A program made the translations under genes and the position numbers. The notes beneath the pieces are model-generated. The model saw only the letters and a program-made list of their open reading frames with translations. It was not told the origin of the DNA and made no database searches. A stretch of DNA of 64,000 bases from Chroococcus sp. CMT-3BRIN-NPC107 (GTDB lineage Bacteria > Cyanobacteriota > Cyanobacteriia > Cyanobacteriales > Chroococcidiopsidaceae). Below, piece by piece: positions 56,589-64,000 of the stretch (within the stretch, counting starts at the first letter, position 1; the number at the start of each line of letters is the position of its first letter). The DNA lies in contig JAHHGY010000005.1 of the NCBI GenBank assembly GCA_019359635.1, forward strand, positions 22,278 through 86,277. The letters run 5' to 3'.

Positions 56589-58499
56589 TTATCGAGGGCG
56601 ATCGAAATCTGATGGCGGACGAAAGTTTTGCACGGGTGTATTTTTCAAAGCTTTGGTCATAAAGTCGCGCCAAATTGGGGCAACAAAAGTACCGCCCGTC
56701 GCACCATGCCCCAAAGGTCGGTAGTTGTCATTTCCTACCCATACCGCCGTTGCTAATTGTGGCACGTAGCCCACAAACCAAATATCCCGCTCAGAAGAAG
56801 TGGTTCCAGTTTTTCCGGCGGCGGGGCGACCAATTTGGGCAGCTTTTCCCGTACCGTTAGTAATTACCCCCTGCATGACACTTGTTAGCGAAGCTGCTGC
56901 CCAAGGTTCGAGGACTAATTGAGGTTTGGGTGTATTGTCTAATAAAACATTGCCACTGCTATCTGTGACGCGGACAATTACCGTTGCTTCTGATTGCCAA
57001 CCATAACTTGCAAACGTTGCGTAAGCATTAGCCATTTCTAAAGGCGTTACGCCAATTGCCCCTAAAGGTAAAGAGGTTACAGGCTCCATCGGGCTATTAA
57101 TGCCCAAAGTGCGGCAAGTTTCAATTACTTTATTCATTCCTACCGCTCGCCCGATTTTGATGGCTGGAATATTGCGCGATACTTCTAGTGCTTTACGAAT
57201 CGACATCGCCCCGCCAAAAGAACTATCGTAGTTTTTGGGATAATAATAACCACTAGCTTCTCGATACCGAACGGGGGTATCGGCAACAATAGAATTGGGC
57301 GTATATCTACCCGTAGCAAAAGCTGTGTAATAAACAAATGGTTTAAACGCCGAGCCGGGTTGACGAATAGCTTGAATTGCGCGGTTAAATTCACTCTTTT
57401 TAGGATTTACACCTCCTACTAGCGCCTTCACAAAATGCGTGCGCGGATCGATCGCTACAAGTGCCATTTGATCGGCACGGACACCTTGACGGCGCAACCT
57501 GCGATGCCAATTGACTACCGTTTCTTCAGCCATAGTTTGCATTTTGGCATCAACGGTTGTTTGAATTCGCATTCCACCTTTTAAAACTGCGTCGCGTCCA
57601 AAACGTTCCACTAACTCGCGGGAAGCGGCATTTGTCACGTAAGGACTAGCGCTACCTTGAAACGATCTAATCGTACCTAGCTTAATTTTTTGAGCGCGGG
57701 CTTTGGTTTCTTCTTGGGGTGTAATCCAGCCTAAGTCTCGCATTCGCCGCAATACTGTATGCTGCTGCTCTGTTGCCCGTTTCATATCTACAAACGGACT
57801 GTATTCTTGAGGTGCTTTGATTAAACCTGCCATCATTGCCGATTCAGCTAGGGTTAAAGTTCCTGCCGACTTATTGAAATAGCTCCGAGCAGCCGTTTGT
57901 ACGCCGTAGTTATTATGTCCCCAATAAATTTGGTTGAGGTACATTTCTAAAATCTGGTCTTTAGTCAAAATTTGTTCGATCCGAATTGCCAGCACGCCCT
58001 CGGCTAGTTTGCGGCTAAAGGTACGTTGGCGCGAGAGAAAGACATTTTTCATCAACTGCATAGTTAATGTAGAACTACCTTCTCGAACCGAACCTTTTTG
58101 ATAGTTAACTACTAGCGCCCGTCCTACACTAATGGGGTTGATGCCTTTGTGATAGTAAAAATTGCTATCCTCGATCGCAATTACGGCTCTTTTTAAGTCG
58201 GGAGAAATTTTATCTAAAGGCGTAACCTCGCGGTTGGCTTCTCCGTGAATGCTAGATAATAGTTTGCCTTTAATGTCGTAAATGTAGCTCGTTTCGGCAG
58301 GAATATAGGTGCGTAAAGCTCTAACATCGGGCAAGTTACGGAAGCTAATTGCTAAACCAACTAATCCCCCTGCCGCGATCGCACTTCCTAACATCGTAAT
58401 TGCTAAGATAGTCCCGCCCGTCACTTTGGTAATATCTTTAACAAACTTGAAACTAGGACTAGAGCTTTTATTTTTTTTGTGAATAATACTGGATGACAC
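56589..58499 (-). CDS. Class A penicillin-binding protein (PBP1A-type)
   Basis: This 636-residue bifunctional peptidoglycan synthase has a cytoplasmic basic tail, a transmembrane helix (about 27-52), and a GT51 glycosyltransferase domain (about 75-250) with E110 in AIEDSNFYYHKG and the EGSSTLTMQL box. The transpeptidase domain (about 300-600) has S383-A-F-K386, an SRN motif and K563-T-G. All catalytic motifs are intact. The start is GTG at 58499. The gene is single and divergent from tyrS. Confidence 0.94.
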   Translation of the reverse strand: MSSSIIHKKNKSSSPSFKFVKDITKVTGGTILAITMLGSAIAAGGLVGLAISFRNLPDVRALRTYIPAETSYIYDIKGKLLSSIHGEANREVTPLDKISPDLKRAVIAIEDSNFYYHKGINPISVGRALVVNYQKGSVREGSSTLTMQLMKNVFLSRQRTFSRKLAEGVLAIRIEQILTKDQILEMYLNQIYWGHNNYGVQTAARSYFNKSAGTLTLAESAMMAGLIKAPQEYSPFVDMKRATEQQHTVLRRMRDLGWITPQEETKARAQKIKLGTIRSFQGSASPYVTNAASRELVERFGRDAVLKGGMRIQTTVDAKMQTMAEETVVNWHRRLRRQGVRADQMALVAIDPRTHFVKALVGGVNPKKSEFNRAIQAIRQPGSAFKPFVYYTAFATGRYTPNSIVADTPVRYREASGYYYPKNYDSSFGGAMSIRKALEVSRNIPAIKIGRAVGMNKVIETCRTLGINSPMEPVTSLPLGAIGVTPLEMANAYATFASYGWQSEATVIVRVTDSSGNVLLDNTPKPQLVLEPWAAASLTSVMQGVITNGTGKAAQIGRPAAGKTGTTSSERDIWFVGYVPQLATAVWVGNDNYRPLGHGATGGTFVAPIWRDFMTKALKNTPVQNFRPPSDFDRPR

Positions 58500-58738
58500 A
58501 GTTATTTAACTTCCTCACTTAAATAATTAGGATTAGTAGTGGTAGTAACAGAGAATTTTTTAATAATTGGAGAAACAAACCTTCTTCAGATTCGCAGCGA
58601 CAAGATAGTTAATTTTTGCAATTATAGTAGTTTGACGACCCAAACAATATCAGTAAATTGCTAGTGAATGTACTTAATTTAGCTAAAAAATTGCCAAATA
58701 GTGACTTGGAGTTAATAAAGACATCTATCATCAAGCAG

Positions 58739-59983
58739 ATGCAAAGCTTGGAAACAAGTAATACCAAAGCCGTTTACCAGCCTGTGAAAACAACTTGGCT
58801 GCGTCGGGGAGTTAGTGAAATTTTCCCCGATCGTGATAGCAGCAACCCCCAAGAAAGCATTGAAAAGCTGCTGGCAACTACTAATAGACCTTTGCGGGTA
58901 AAATTGGGCATCGATCCCACAGGGACAGATATTCACCTCGGTCATAGTATTCCCGTGCGAAAGCTGCGATCGTTTCAAGATGCGGGACATACGGCAGTTT
59001 TAATTATTGGCGATTTTACTGCTAGAATTGGCGACCCGACAGGCAAATCAGAAGTCCGCCGTCAGCTAACAGAGGAAATGGTAGCCCAAAATGCCCAAAA
59101 CTATTTAGATCAAGTCCGACCAATTTTAGATTTTGATACCCCTGGAAGGTTAGAAGTTCGTTATAACTCCGAATGGTTGGCAAAACTAGATTTAACGGAA
59201 ATTTTAGGATTGCTGTCAACTATGACGGTAGGGCAGATGTTGGCAAAAGAAGGATTTAGCGATCGCTTTACTCAAGAAAACCCTATTTATCTGCACGAAT
59301 TTCTCTACCCATTAATGCAAGGTTACGATTCGGTTGCTATTGACGCGGATGTAGAATTAGGCGGTACAGACCAAAAATTTAACATTGCTGTGGGGCGAGA
59401 TTTGCAAAAGCATTTCAGCAAAACACCACAATTTGGGCTATTAATGCCAATTTTGTTGGGTACTGATGGCATCCAAAAAATGTCTAAGTCGCTGCAAAAC
59501 TATGTGGGCTTATCGGAAGATCCGCTAACAATGTACTCCAAGTTAGAAAAAATTTCTGATAGCTTGCTAGAGCAGTATTTTGAATTGTTGACAGATTTAT
59601 CTTGGTCGCAATTGCCAGAAAATCCACGCGATCGCCAAAAACTTCTAGCCCTTGATATTGTGACTCAGTATCACGGGCTAGAAGCCGCCAAGCAAGCTCA
59701 AAGTGCAGCTTTATCAATAACCAGTGGTAGTAAAACGCGATCGGATTGCGTACCGGAGTTTTCTCTTGCCGCGATTGAGTTTCCCACGAAGTTAGCAAAT
59801 ATTCTTAGTGCCAGCAGTTTGTGTAAAAGTAATGGAGACGCGAGAAGGCAAATTCAGGGGGGCGCTATAAGATTAGATGGAGAAAAAATCGAGCAAGCCG
59901 ATTTAGGTTTTGAAACTCCTAATTCTCTGTACGACAAAGTTTTACAGTTTGGCAAAACCAAATTTATCCGCTTAGTACCGTAA
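58739..59983 (+). CDS. tyrS: Tyrosyl-tRNA synthetase
   Basis: The ATG at 58739 gives 414 residues; the open frame begins earlier at a TTG (58658), but those 27 residues look non-conserved. Class I motifs are HLGH ([12 protein letters not shown]) and KMSKS ([14 protein letters not shown]), with the tyrosine-binding [19 protein letters not shown]-terminal S4 RNA-binding domain (about 350-414; [20 protein letters not shown]) completes it. It is 5 bp upstream of pyrF and probably co-transcribed with it. Confidence 0.95.
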   Translation: MQSLETSNTKAVYQPVKTTWLRRGVSEIFPDRDSSNPQESIEKLLATTNRPLRVKLGIDPTGTDIHLGHSIPVRKLRSFQDAGHTAVLIIGDFTARIGDPTGKSEVRRQLTEEMVAQNAQNYLDQVRPILDFDTPGRLEVRYNSEWLAKLDLTEILGLLSTMTVGQMLAKEGFSDRFTQENPIYLHEFLYPLMQGYDSVAIDADVELGGTDQKFNIAVGRDLQKHFSKTPQFGLLMPILLGTDGIQKMSKSLQNYVGLSEDPLTMYSKLEKISDSLLEQYFELLTDLSWSQLPENPRDRQKLLALDIVTQYHGLEAAKQAQSAALSITSGSKTRSDCVPEFSLAAIEFPTKLANILSASSLCKSNGDARRQIQGGAIRLDGEKIEQADLGFETPNSLYDKVLQFGKTKFIRLVP

Positions 59984-59988
59984 ATAGT

Positions 59989-60702
59989 ATGCCTTCATCT
60001 CAAATCATCGTGCCGCTAGATGTTGCTACCGAAGCCGATGCGATCGCGCTTATCGGTAAGTTGCCAGAAGTTACTTTCTGGAAAGTTGGCTTAGAGCTAT
60101 TTGTTAGTACTGGCTCAAATATCATAAAAATTCTCAAAGAACGGCAAAAAAAGGTATTTTTAGACCTCAAGCTGCACGATATTCCAAATACCGTTGCCGG
60201 AGCAAGTCGGGCGGCAGCGCGGTATGGAGTAGATTTACTGACTATTCATAGTACCTGCGGTAAACAAGCCTTAACTTTAGCTCGCGAGGCAATTCAACAA
60301 GGCGCTCTAGAATCTGGAGTTGCACCGACTAAACTAATTGCGATTACCGTGCTAACTAGCTTGTCATCGCGGCAGCTTGCCTTTGAATTGAAAATTCCCC
60401 TAGAATTGCCAGAATACGCCCTAGAAATGGCTTTGTTAGCGCAAGAATCGGGGCTAGAAGGGGCAGTTTGTTCGCCTCAAGAAGTAAAGCAATTAAAAGA
60501 TAGTTGCGGTAAAGATTTTTTGTTAGTTTGTCCTGGTGTGCGTCCAACTTGGGCAGAAACAGGAGATCAAAAGCGCAGTATGACACCAGCACTAGCGATC
60601 GCCTTGGGAGCAGATTATTTAGTTATTGGTCGTCCAATTACGGCGGCGGCTGACCCTAAAGTAGCTTGGCAGCGCATTTGTGACGAAATAGCACTAGCAT
60701 GA
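59989..60702 (+). CDS. pyrF: Orotidine 5'-phosphate decarboxylase
   Basis: This 237-residue enzyme converts OMP to UMP in pyrimidine synthesis. The catalytic lysine/aspartate array is visible in [14 protein letters not shown], with the N-terminal IIVPLDVAT and the phosphate-binding [17 protein letters not shown]. Length is normal. It is separated from tyrS by 5 bp and overlaps the next gene by 4 bp (ATGA), so the three form an operon. Confidence 0.96.
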   Translation: MPSSQIIVPLDVATEADAIALIGKLPEVTFWKVGLELFVSTGSNIIKILKERQKKVFLDLKLHDIPNTVAGASRAAARYGVDLLTIHSTCGKQALTLAREAIQQGALESGVAPTKLIAITVLTSLSSRQLAFELKIPLELPEYALEMALLAQESGLEGAVCSPQEVKQLKDSCGKDFLLVCPGVRPTWAETGDQKRSMTPALAIALGADYLVIGRPITAAADPKVAWQRICDEIALA

Positions 60703-61232
60703 GATTACTAGGGTTTTTAGCTTGTATGTTATGGCTTACAGCTTCTTCTAATGCGATCGCCAAAACACCTTTATCTAACTGTCAAAACCAAAATGTAGAA
60801 ACCCTAACAACCCAATTAGTTAAAGATTTACCTAACTATACTAATCGCATTACTCAAAAGTCGCGCCGTTTAGATAGAAGTGTAGATATTTATAGCTACG
60901 TACTGATAGCTGGAAAAGCAGAATTTGCTCCGCTTTCTCTTGGCCCTGGAGAATATACACCAACGCTACCCGATAATGAACAGCCAAAACAAGTATTTAT
61001 CACAACTCTAGAGCGACAATACAGCACTGGCAAATTAGTGCAGTTACAACAATACCATTGGCTATTTTTGACGCAAACAAGTAACGGTTGGCGGCTAGCA
61101 TTTATGTTTTCGCGTACTGGAACTTACCCTAACAAACAACCACCCACACCACCAAGAGAAAGTAGTAACGGCGCGGTTTCTCAAGCTATAAGAACTTGGC
61201 TAAGAGATTGCCAAGCGGGAACGTTACGATAA
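60699..61232 (+). CDS. Secreted or periplasmic protein of unknown function
   Basis: This 177-residue protein has a signal peptide (about 1-21; [20 protein letters not shown]) and two cysteines that could pair (near 28 and 171). The core has a beta-rich look ([40 protein letters not shown]). The ATG overlaps the pyrF stop, so translation is coupled. I recognise no named family; it resembles small conserved cyanobacterial proteins. A good terminator follows. Confidence 0.8.
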   Translation: MRLLGFLACMLWLTASSNAIAKTPLSNCQNQNVETLTTQLVKDLPNYTNRITQKSRRLDRSVDIYSYVLIAGKAEFAPLSLGPGEYTPTLPDNEQPKQVFITTLERQYSTGKLVQLQQYHWLFLTQTSNGWRLAFMFSRTGTYPNKQPPTPPRESSNGAVSQAIRTWLRDCQAGTLR

Positions 61233-61244
61233 TTAGGCGGAAAA

Positions 61245-61277
61245 AATAGGGTGTGGCGAAGCCTCCCCTATTGTTTT
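61245..61277 (+). terminator. Intrinsic terminator of the tyrS-pyrF operon
   Basis: An AATAGGG / CCCTATT stem with an inner GGC-GAA-GCC stem-loop is followed by GTTTT, 12 bp after the stop codon. Confidence 0.75.
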
Positions 61278-61332
61278 CTAAGAAAGGCGATGCTTGCTAG
61301 ACTTAAATCAGCAATCTGTACCTAAAATAGTT

Positions 61333-62034
61333 ATGTCTGTTGCCAAAGACTTAGAACTTATCGAAAGTACCGCCGAAGATGTTATCTTTCCTCCAGGAGA
61401 AATCTATAGCGATGAGCCACCTTTGGAAACCGAATTGCATTTGCGGCAAATTATCCTACTATTACAGTGCCTTGAATTGTCTTGGCAAGACCGAAACGAT
61501 TTTTATGCTACGGATAATTTAACCATTTACTATAGCCAACGGCAGCGCAAAAGCGAGGATTTTCGGGGCCCAGACTTTTTTGTCGTTTTAGGCACAGAGC
61601 GCAAACCTCGCAAAAGTTGGGTAGTTTGGCATGAAAACGGCTTGTATCCCAATATAATTATCGAATTATTGTCTGAGTCAACAGCCAAGGTAGATCGAGG
61701 CTTAAAAAAGCAGATTTATCAAGATACTTTCCACACTCCAGAATACTTTTGGTTCGATCCAGACAGTTTAGAATTTGCCGGATTTTGTCTAATTAACGGC
61801 ACGTATCAGCCAATAGAATTAAACGCTCAAGGCTGGATGTGGAGTCAGCAGTTAGAATTATTTTTAGGCATTCACAAGCAAAAATTACGCTTTTTTACAG
61901 GCGTTGGATTGTTAGTGCCTACACCTACAGAAGTTGCTCAACAACAAACTCAACTTGCTCAACAACAAACTCAAAGAGCAGAAATCTTAGCCGCCAAATT
62001 GCGAGAATTAGGTATAGACCCAGATACAATTTAG
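61333..62034 (+). CDS. Uma2-family (DUF820) putative endonuclease
   Basis: The ATG at 61333 gives 233 residues. The Uma2 core is PD-(D/E)XK-like: FRGPDFFVVLG, IIIELLSESTAKVDRG and the LKKQIYQDTFHTPEYFWFDP block. A short glutamine-rich repeat precedes the C-terminal coiled coil (AQQQTQLAQQQTQRAE, an exact DNA repeat of GCTCAACAACAAACTCAA). Uma2 genes are present in many copies in cyanobacteria and are often linked to transposons or plasmids, but their role is unclear. A TTG at 61294 is a less likely start. Confidence 0.88.
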   Translation: MSVAKDLELIESTAEDVIFPPGEIYSDEPPLETELHLRQIILLLQCLELSWQDRNDFYATDNLTIYYSQRQRKSEDFRGPDFFVVLGTERKPRKSWVVWHENGLYPNIIIELLSESTAKVDRGLKKQIYQDTFHTPEYFWFDPDSLEFAGFCLINGTYQPIELNAQGWMWSQQLELFLGIHKQKLRFFTGVGLLVPTPTEVAQQQTQLAQQQTQRAEILAAKLRELGIDPDTI

Positions 62035-62081
62035 AGCAAGAAAGCGATCGCATCTTTACTGAGCGCGATCGCGCATTTATA

Positions 62082-62282
62082 CTATTCTTCAGGATAAACC
62101 CACTTTGGCGGCTCGGTCATTTTTTTCCTTAGCCTTTCTTCAGCAATTTCTAGCATCCGATCTAAAGAAGTTTCTTCAATAAATTTAGCTGACTGTTCTT
62201 CGTATTCTAAGTTAGGGCAATTGTCGCCTAAAACACAGCCATTCACGCAGGCAGTAGCACAGTCAATCGTATTTTCGACCAT
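62082..62282 (-). CDS. Small cysteine-containing protein, 66 residues
   Basis: This is a 66-residue protein with four cysteines in the first 22 positions (DCATACVNGCVLGDNCPN) and a charged helical second half with LDRMLEIAEERLRKKM. The cysteine spacing could hold a metal or an iron-sulfur centre, but this is inference. The frame is complete from ATG 62282, with no signal peptide. It lies alone between the Uma2 gene and mnmE, on the opposite strand. Confidence 0.65.
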   Translation of the reverse strand: MVENTIDCATACVNGCVLGDNCPNLEYEEQSAKFIEETSLDRMLEIAEERLRKKMTEPPKWVYPEE

Positions 62283-62406
62283 ATAGTTTCTTTTAAAAGT
62301 ACAAAAAATTGTTGTATTGGTAACTGTTTTAAATTATAAAACTTCGTTTGGAGCGATCGCACTTTGTCACTTGTCGTTAGGATAGCGATACGAATAGAGA
62401 TTTTAA

Positions 62407-63774
62407 ATGCTGGCAACTAATGAAACTATAGTAGCGATCGCAACGGCAGTTGTTCCTCAACAAGGTAGCGTGGGGATTGTGCGCCTATCGGGAACTACAG
62501 CCCTAGAAATTGCTCGATATATTTTTCATTCTCCCGGTTTGCAAAGGTGGGAATCTCACCGCATTCTTTATGGCTATATTCGCCATCCAAAGACACAGAA
62601 ACTAATTGATGAAGCTTTACTACTAATTATGCTCTCTCCCCGCTCTTACACCCGCGAGGATGTTGTAGAGTTTCACTGTCATGGGGGAATTATGGCAGTA
62701 CAACAAGTTTTGCAACTATGTTTAGAAGCGGGTGCAAAGTTGGCGCAACCGGGAGAATTTACGCTTAGAGCGTTTTTAAATGGTAGGTTAGATTTAACGC
62801 AAGCCGAAAGCATTAATGATTTAGTAGGGGCAAAATCTCCTCAAGCAGCACAGGCGGCTTTAATGGGATTGCAAGGTAAATTGCGATCGCTTATTGTGCA
62901 ATTACGAGCAGATTGCTTAGATATTTTAGCAGAAATTGAAGCTAGGATTGATTTTGAAGAAGACTTACCACCCCTTGATATAAAGGATATTACAGCCAAA
63001 ATTAGGCAATTATTAGCCCAAGTAAGTGAAATTCTAGCAACCGCTAACCGAGGCGAACTCTTACGTAGTGGGTTAAAGGTGGCTATAGTAGGTAGACCAA
63101 ATGTTGGCAAATCTAGCTTACTAAATGCGTGGAGTAAATGCGATCGGGCGATCGTTACTGATTTACCTGGTACAACCCGCGATGTAGTTGAGTCTCAGCT
63201 AGTTGTTGGGGGTATTCCGGTACAAGTATTAGATACAGCGGGCATCAGAGAAACCAGCGATAAAGTTGAAAAAATTGGTGTAGAAAGAAGTCTTAGCAGC
63301 GCTCAAAGTGCAGACTTAGTATTGCTAACCATAGATGCGTCTGTAGGTTGGACAGAATCAGACGCAGACATCTATACATCCGTACAACATCGCCCGGTAA
63401 TTTTAGTAGTTAATAAAATTGACTTAGTAGATAACAAGCCTCAGCTACCCGGTAATATGACGCACATTGTAACGGCGGCGGCTCAAAATATCGGTATTGA
63501 AGCCTTAGAACAAGCGATTTTGACTACCATACAGGCGGGAGTTGTCAAATCTGCCGATATGGATTTAGCAATTAACCAAAGACAAGCGGCGGCATTGACA
63601 AAAGCAAAAATCTCTTTACAACAAGTAATTGAGGCAATAGATACTACCTTACCGCTAGATTTTTGGACAATTGACTTACGAGGAGCAATTCAAGCCTTGG
63701 GTGAAGTTACTGGCGAAGAAGTTACAGAATCAGTGCTTGACCGAATCTTTAGCCGTTTTTGTATTGGCAAATAA
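62407..63774 (+). CDS. mnmE: tRNA modification GTPase MnmE
   Basis: This 455-residue protein, with MnmG, installs carboxymethylaminomethyl groups on wobble uridine 34 of tRNAs. It has an N-terminal formyl-THF-binding-like domain (about 1-120), a helical domain, and an inserted GTPase domain with G1 at 229-237 (GRPNVGKSS), TTRD, LDTAG and NKID. The C-terminal FCIGK motif (C452-K455) is intact. Length is normal. It is single, preceded by a HIP1 site. Confidence 0.96.
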   Translation: MLATNETIVAIATAVVPQQGSVGIVRLSGTTALEIARYIFHSPGLQRWESHRILYGYIRHPKTQKLIDEALLLIMLSPRSYTREDVVEFHCHGGIMAVQQVLQLCLEAGAKLAQPGEFTLRAFLNGRLDLTQAESINDLVGAKSPQAAQAALMGLQGKLRSLIVQLRADCLDILAEIEARIDFEEDLPPLDIKDITAKIRQLLAQVSEILATANRGELLRSGLKVAIVGRPNVGKSSLLNAWSKCDRAIVTDLPGTTRDVVESQLVVGGIPVQVLDTAGIRETSDKVEKIGVERSLSSAQSADLVLLTIDASVGWTESDADIYTSVQHRPVILVVNKIDLVDNKPQLPGNMTHIVTAAAQNIGIEALEQAILTTIQAGVVKSADMDLAINQRQAAALTKAKISLQQVIEAIDTTLPLDFWTIDLRGAIQALGEVTGEEVTESVLDRIFSRFCIGK

Positions 63775-63838
63775 CTAAAGCAACCATTTCAAAGCAGATA
63801 CAATTCAAGCCTTTGAGCCTCATATACTGCAGGTATAA

Positions 63839-63868
63839 ATAGCTTAGAGTAGTAATGCTCTAAGCTAT
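63839..63868. repeat. Perfect 11-bp inverted repeat after mnmE
   Basis: ATAGCTTAGAG, an 8-base loop, then CTCTAAGCTAT, 65 bp after the mnmE stop. No T-run follows on either strand, so it may be a weak terminator or a protein-binding site. Confidence 0.5.
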
Positions 63869-63930
63869 AAATCAAAAGGCACTACAGTTGTAGATAGAAT
63901 GAGGGGTAAGAGTGAACATCAAGGGTACTG

Positions 63931-64000
63931 ATGCAGGAAGAGTTCAACCTATTTGCGAGCGGGCAAGCTTTGGAAACTCTGTGTGCATGGAGTGATAATC
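63931..64000 (+). CDS. Start of a gene cut by the window edge
   Basis: An ATG at 63931, 6 bases after an AAGGG ribosome site, opens a frame that stays open to the edge (MQEEFNLFASGQALETLCAW and on). The 23 visible residues are too few to name a family. The other frame in this stretch stops at once, which favours this reading. Confidence 0.45.
   Translation, partial: MQEEFNLFASGQALETLCAWSDN

Noticed and set aside
61294..62034. Uma2 gene as evidence of an active transposon
   Set aside because: No transposase, terminal inverted repeats or target duplication are visible around it.

Overview
The window is cyanobacterial chromosome. The evidence is psbU (photosystem II lumenal protein), btpA (photosystem I biogenesis), a DUF1825 protein, a rimO-crhR pair in the order known from Synechocystis, a ctaCDE oxidase operon with ctaA/ctaB, and many HIP1 octamers (GCGATCGC) in genes and spacers. 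The repertoire resembles a Chroococcidiopsis/Gloeocapsa-type lineage, but the genus is inference.

Layout. 1-10.9 kb: an edge-truncated cNMP-binding/AAA regulator, a HigBA-like module with a frameshifted toxin, an aldo/keto reductase, crhR-rimO, btpA, a VKOR-thioredoxin oxidase, nadB and psbU. 11.1-15 kb: a CHASE2 Ser/Thr kinase and a cyclic-peptide-type ABC exporter. 15.1-32.7 kb: an accessory block of two-partner secretion (TPS) genes. It has two large TpsA exoproteins, an intact TpsB, a TPR-CHAT protease-like protein overlapping tpsB, a DUF928 protein, then a second broken TPS set: a tpsB pseudogene divergent from a frameshifted TPS-CHAT fusion gene. 33-36 kb: two forkhead-associated (FHA) domain proteins, one fused to a flavoprotein-like oxidoreductase, and a membrane protein. 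36.2-43.8 kb: a 34-residue membrane peptide, a PHP protein, ackA, a cNMP-binding histidine kinase, and a MerR-controlled reductase cluster (MDR, AKR, old yellow enzyme with a frameshift). 44-64 kb is mostly housekeeping: DHH phosphoesterase, sixA-like gene, ABC-2 exporter, heme A synthesis and cytochrome oxidase, lepB, PBP1A, tyrS, pyrF, a Uma2 protein, mnmE and the start of another gene.

How the genes work together. ctaA/ctaB make heme A for the ctaCDE oxidase transcribed divergently from them. rimO-crhR couples ribosome modification to an RNA helicase. The MerR gene has near-identical operators before itself and before the first reductase, which suggests a small electrophile- or carbonyl-responsive regulon. 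The TPS-CHAT block is the best candidate for an under-described system: a predicted exported TPR-CHAT protein is encoded in overlap with the TPS transporter, and a neighbouring gene fuses the TPS secretion domain directly to a CHAT domain.

Several genes carry one-base changes, often in homopolymers (higB-like, tpsB copy, TPS-CHAT fusion, old yellow enzyme). Some could be sequencing errors, but the tpsB copy also has an in-frame nonsense codon, which argues for real decay there. No tRNA, rRNA, CRISPR array or intact insertion sequence was recognised.
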